Positions 62,238 to 64,000 of a stretch of DNA of 64,000 nucleotides are shown here, in pieces. This stretch comes from Moryella indoligenes (lineage in GTDB: Bacteria > Bacillota > Clostridia > Lachnospirales > Lachnospiraceae). Numbering within the stretch: the first letter of the stretch is position 1; each line of letters starts with the position of its first letter. The notes under the pieces are model-generated. The model made no database searches. It saw nothing but the letters and a program-made list of their open reading frames with translations, and was not told the DNA's origin. Where the stretch lies: positions 1-64,000 of the forward strand of contig NZ_JAUSTO010000003.1 in assembly GCF_030812885.1 (NCBI RefSeq), read 5' to 3'. The position numbers were made by a program, and so were the translations under genes.

Positions 62238-63199
62238 TACTTTTTTGCCCCCCTTCTTCCAAATGCCTTCGGAATCGTGGCGCTCTCAATCAGCGGAGAG
62301 AGCATATTTCCGATAATAATGGAATAAGAGACACCCTCGGCGCCGGTTCCGAAGATACGGAACAGACCGGTCAGAAGTCCGATCAGCAGCGCATAGATTA
62401 TCTGTCCCTTTCGGGTCAGCGGTGTGGAGACATAGTCTGTCGCCATGAAGAAGGCGCCAAAGATCAGTCCGCCGCCGAGCACCTGTGCCAGAACGTAGTC
62501 CGCGCTCTGATGACCAAAGATGAAGACAAAGACTGCCACGGTTGCAATATAAATCACCGGAATGTGCCAGCTGATGACCTTCTTCCAGAGGAGGTAGATA
62601 CCACCGATCAACAGTGCAACTGCGGAGACTTCACCGATGGTTCCCGGCACACGGCCGATAAAGAGCTGCATGAGATCAACTCCCTGCATCGGATCACTGC
62701 CTGCCTTCACCGCGCTCTTCATAATTGCGAGAGGCGTCGCTCCGGTCGTGGCGTCAAAGCCGAGACCCGCAGAGCTGAAATTGTTCATGTACTTTGCACA
62801 GGAAATCAGCAGAAAACATCTTCCGGCGAGCGCCGGGTTCATCCAGTTCTGACCCAATCCGCCAAAGAGCTGCTTTACAAGGATGATCGCAAAAACTGCA
62901 CCGAGTGCCGGAATCCAGAGCGGGATCTCCGGAGGCATGTTCAGCGCAAGGATCAGTCCTGTGACGACAGCGGAACAGTCGCAGATTGTGACCTGCTTGT
63001 GCATGCCCTTCTGCCAGAGATACTCAGAGAGCACCGCGGCGAGAACCGTGACAATGATGACCAGCAGCGCACTGATTCCAAACTGCACCACACCGAACGC
63101 AGCGGTGGGCAGCATGGCAATACAGACATCCAGCATGATGCCGCGCGTGCTGTCCTTGTCTCTGACGTGCGGGGAGGAGGAAACATTCAGCATATTCAT
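62237..63199 (-). CDS. rnfD: Rnf complex membrane subunit RnfD
   Basis: A 320-aa protein with about nine or ten membrane segments of the RnfD/NqrB type. Signatures are SSPHVRDKDSTRGIMLDV near the N-terminus and FDATTGATPLAIMK, which contains the Thr used for covalent FMN. QNWMNPALAGRCFLL and FFMATDYVSTP are also conserved. It overlaps rnfC by 4 nt. Confidence 0.97.
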   Translation of the reverse strand: MNMLNVSSSPHVRDKDSTRGIMLDVCIAMLPTAAFGVVQFGISALLVIIVTVLAAVLSEYLWQKGMHKQVTICDCSAVVTGLILALNMPPEIPLWIPALGAVFAIILVKQLFGGLGQNWMNPALAGRCFLLISCAKYMNNFSSAGLGFDATTGATPLAIMKSAVKAGSDPMQGVDLMQLFIGRVPGTIGEVSAVALLIGGIYLLWKKVISWHIPVIYIATVAVFVFIFGHQSADYVLAQVLGGGLIFGAFFMATDYVSTPLTRKGQIIYALLIGLLTGLFRIFGTGAEGVSYSIIIGNMLSPLIESATIPKAFGRRGAKK

Positions 63200-64000
63200 T
63201 TCTTCTCTTCCTCCTTTCCTGCCTTCTCAGCAGCGGCCTTCTCGGCCTTTGCCTTCTCTTCCGCGGCTTTGGCTCTGCGGATCGCGCCGACCTGGCGCTT
63301 CATGTACTTGAACGCCTGCGTGAGCGGACGTCTGGCCGGACAGATGTAGGAACAGCTTCCGCATTCAATACACTCCATCCCGTTCAGGGCCTCATAGCCC
63401 TCGGCATTGTCCCGCATACACTCCTTCATCATAAGAACAGGAACGAGGAATTCCGGACATACCGTGCCGCAGCGACCGCAGCGTATGCAGGCCGTCTCCG
63501 GATACTTTGCGACCTCATCCTTACAGAAGCAGGTGAGGGAGGAGCTGTTCTTCGTCACCGGGGCATCCGTTGTGAACATCGCCTGCCCCATCATCGGTCC
63601 GCCGGACAGTATCTTCTGCGGCTCCTGTCTGAAGCCTCCCGCCGCAGCGATGATATCATTATAGTTCATGCCCGTGCGCGCCTTGAAGTTCTGTGGCTCT
63701 GCGATGGCATCACCCGTGACAGTCAGCACACGCTCCACAATGGGAGTCTGCTTACAGACCGCATCATAGATTGCCATGACGGTATTGACATTGTCCACCA
63801 CACAGCCTGCGTCTGCGGGAAGCATGGAGGAATTGATCTCCCTGCCGGTCACCGCATAGATCAGCGAGCGCTCACCACCCTGCGGGTACTTGGTCAGAAG
63901 CTCACAGACCTCAATGCGCGGCTCATCCTTCACAAGCTCCCTCATGCGGGCGATCGCCTTCGGCTTGTTATTCTCAATGCCGATGACGCCCTTTGCGTTG
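63196..64000 (-). CDS. rnfC: Rnf complex subunit RnfC, partial (5' end outside window)
   Basis: The C-terminal 267 codons of RnfC; the frame stays open to the right edge of the window (IGIENNKPKAI precedes the first visible Met). Visible are the TKYPQGGERSLIYAVTGREI segment of the NADH/FMN domain, the SLBB-like region (VTGDAIAEPQNF) and two 4Fe-4S motifs, CIRCGRCGTVCPE and CIECGSCSYICPA. It ends in a Lys/Ala/Glu-rich tail. RnfC is the NAD-side subunit of the ferredoxin:NAD oxidoreductase that pumps Na+ or H+. It is the first gene of the operon. Confidence 0.96.
   Translation of the reverse strand, partial: NAKGVIGIENNKPKAIARMRELVKDEPRIEVCELLTKYPQGGERSLIYAVTGREINSSMLPADAGCVVDNVNTVMAIYDAVCKQTPIVERVLTVTGDAIAEPQNFKARTGMNYNDIIAAAGGFRQEPQKILSGGPMMGQAMFTTDAPVTKNSSSLTCFCKDEVAKYPETACIRCGRCGTVCPEFLVPVLMMKECMRDNAEGYEALNGMECIECGSCSYICPARRPLTQAFKYMKRQVGAIRRAKAAEEKAKAEKAAAEKAGKEEEKK

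Overview
The window is a 64-kb chromosomal segment of a fairly GC-rich anaerobic Bacillota. A Lachnospiraceae-like organism is the best fit, judged from the 16S 5' end, a six-gene Rnf complex, Fhs, AsnA, a DUF4364 protein and a DUF5716/DUF5717-type gene pair. The genus cannot be fixed from sequence alone; an oral Stomatobaculum- or Oribacterium-like lineage is only a guess. There is no phage, IS element, CRISPR array or plasmid module. Most of the segment is ordinary chromosome in tight operons, many with ATGA stop/start overlaps.

Layout. 1-0.7 kb (minus): the 5' end of a 16S rRNA gene preceded by tRNA-Ser(GGA) and a near-consensus promoter, then a Fur-family regulator. 1.4-4.8 kb (minus): ftcD-fchA-fhs, which move formimino groups to tetrahydrofolate and recover formate and ATP. 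5.2-6.1 kb (plus): a solitary 3-hydroxybutyryl-CoA dehydrogenase. 6.3-10.8 kb (minus): a TPP-riboswitch operon thiD-tenA-thiZ-thiX-thiY for thiamine-pyrimidine salvage. 10.8-16.9 kb (minus): a 1,368-codon Cna-B/SpaA-type sortase-anchored adhesin that has lost its N-terminus, and an L,D-transpeptidase. 17.2-18.2 kb: asnA. 18.2-26.7 kb: a three-subunit molybdenum hydroxylase with a coupled dus gene (minus), and divergently a MocA-ModE fusion, moaA, modB and modC (plus).

26.8-33.4 kb holds the most unusual module. A histidine ammonia-lyase (HutH) family protein lacks the Ala-Ser-Gly that makes the MIO cofactor. It is followed by a large SARP/BTAD-AAA-TPR regulator and, convergently, a BCCT betaine/carnitine-type transporter. 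A MIO-less HAL homologue beside a trimethylammonium transporter fits ergothionase (ergothioneine to trimethylamine plus thiolurocanate). This is an inference that can be tested.

33.6-36.3 kb (minus): typA and a YigZ-family gene. 36.4-39.1 kb (plus): a class A penicillin-binding protein. 39.1-50.5 kb (minus): a long run DUF5717 - actin/Hsp70-like DUF5716 - helical protein - valS - folC - 49-aa protein - membrane TPR protein. The 49-aa gene overlaps both neighbours by ATGA. 50.7-51.2 kb (plus): a DUF4364 protein. 51.3-57.8 kb (minus): the proteostasis run tig-clpP-clpX-lon-engB. 57.9-58.3 kb: a gene-free repeat cluster. 58.3-59.2 kb (plus): a CYTH protein and a NusG-II-domain protein. 59.4-64 kb (minus): rnfC(partial)DGEAB, the ferredoxin:NAD oxidoreductase that couples fermentation to an ion gradient.

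Together the genes describe an amino-acid and possibly purine or imidazole fermenting anaerobe that salvages vitamins, uses Mo enzymes and conserves energy through Rnf. Coordinates were read by eye from the sequence; family assignments come from motif recognition, not database searches.
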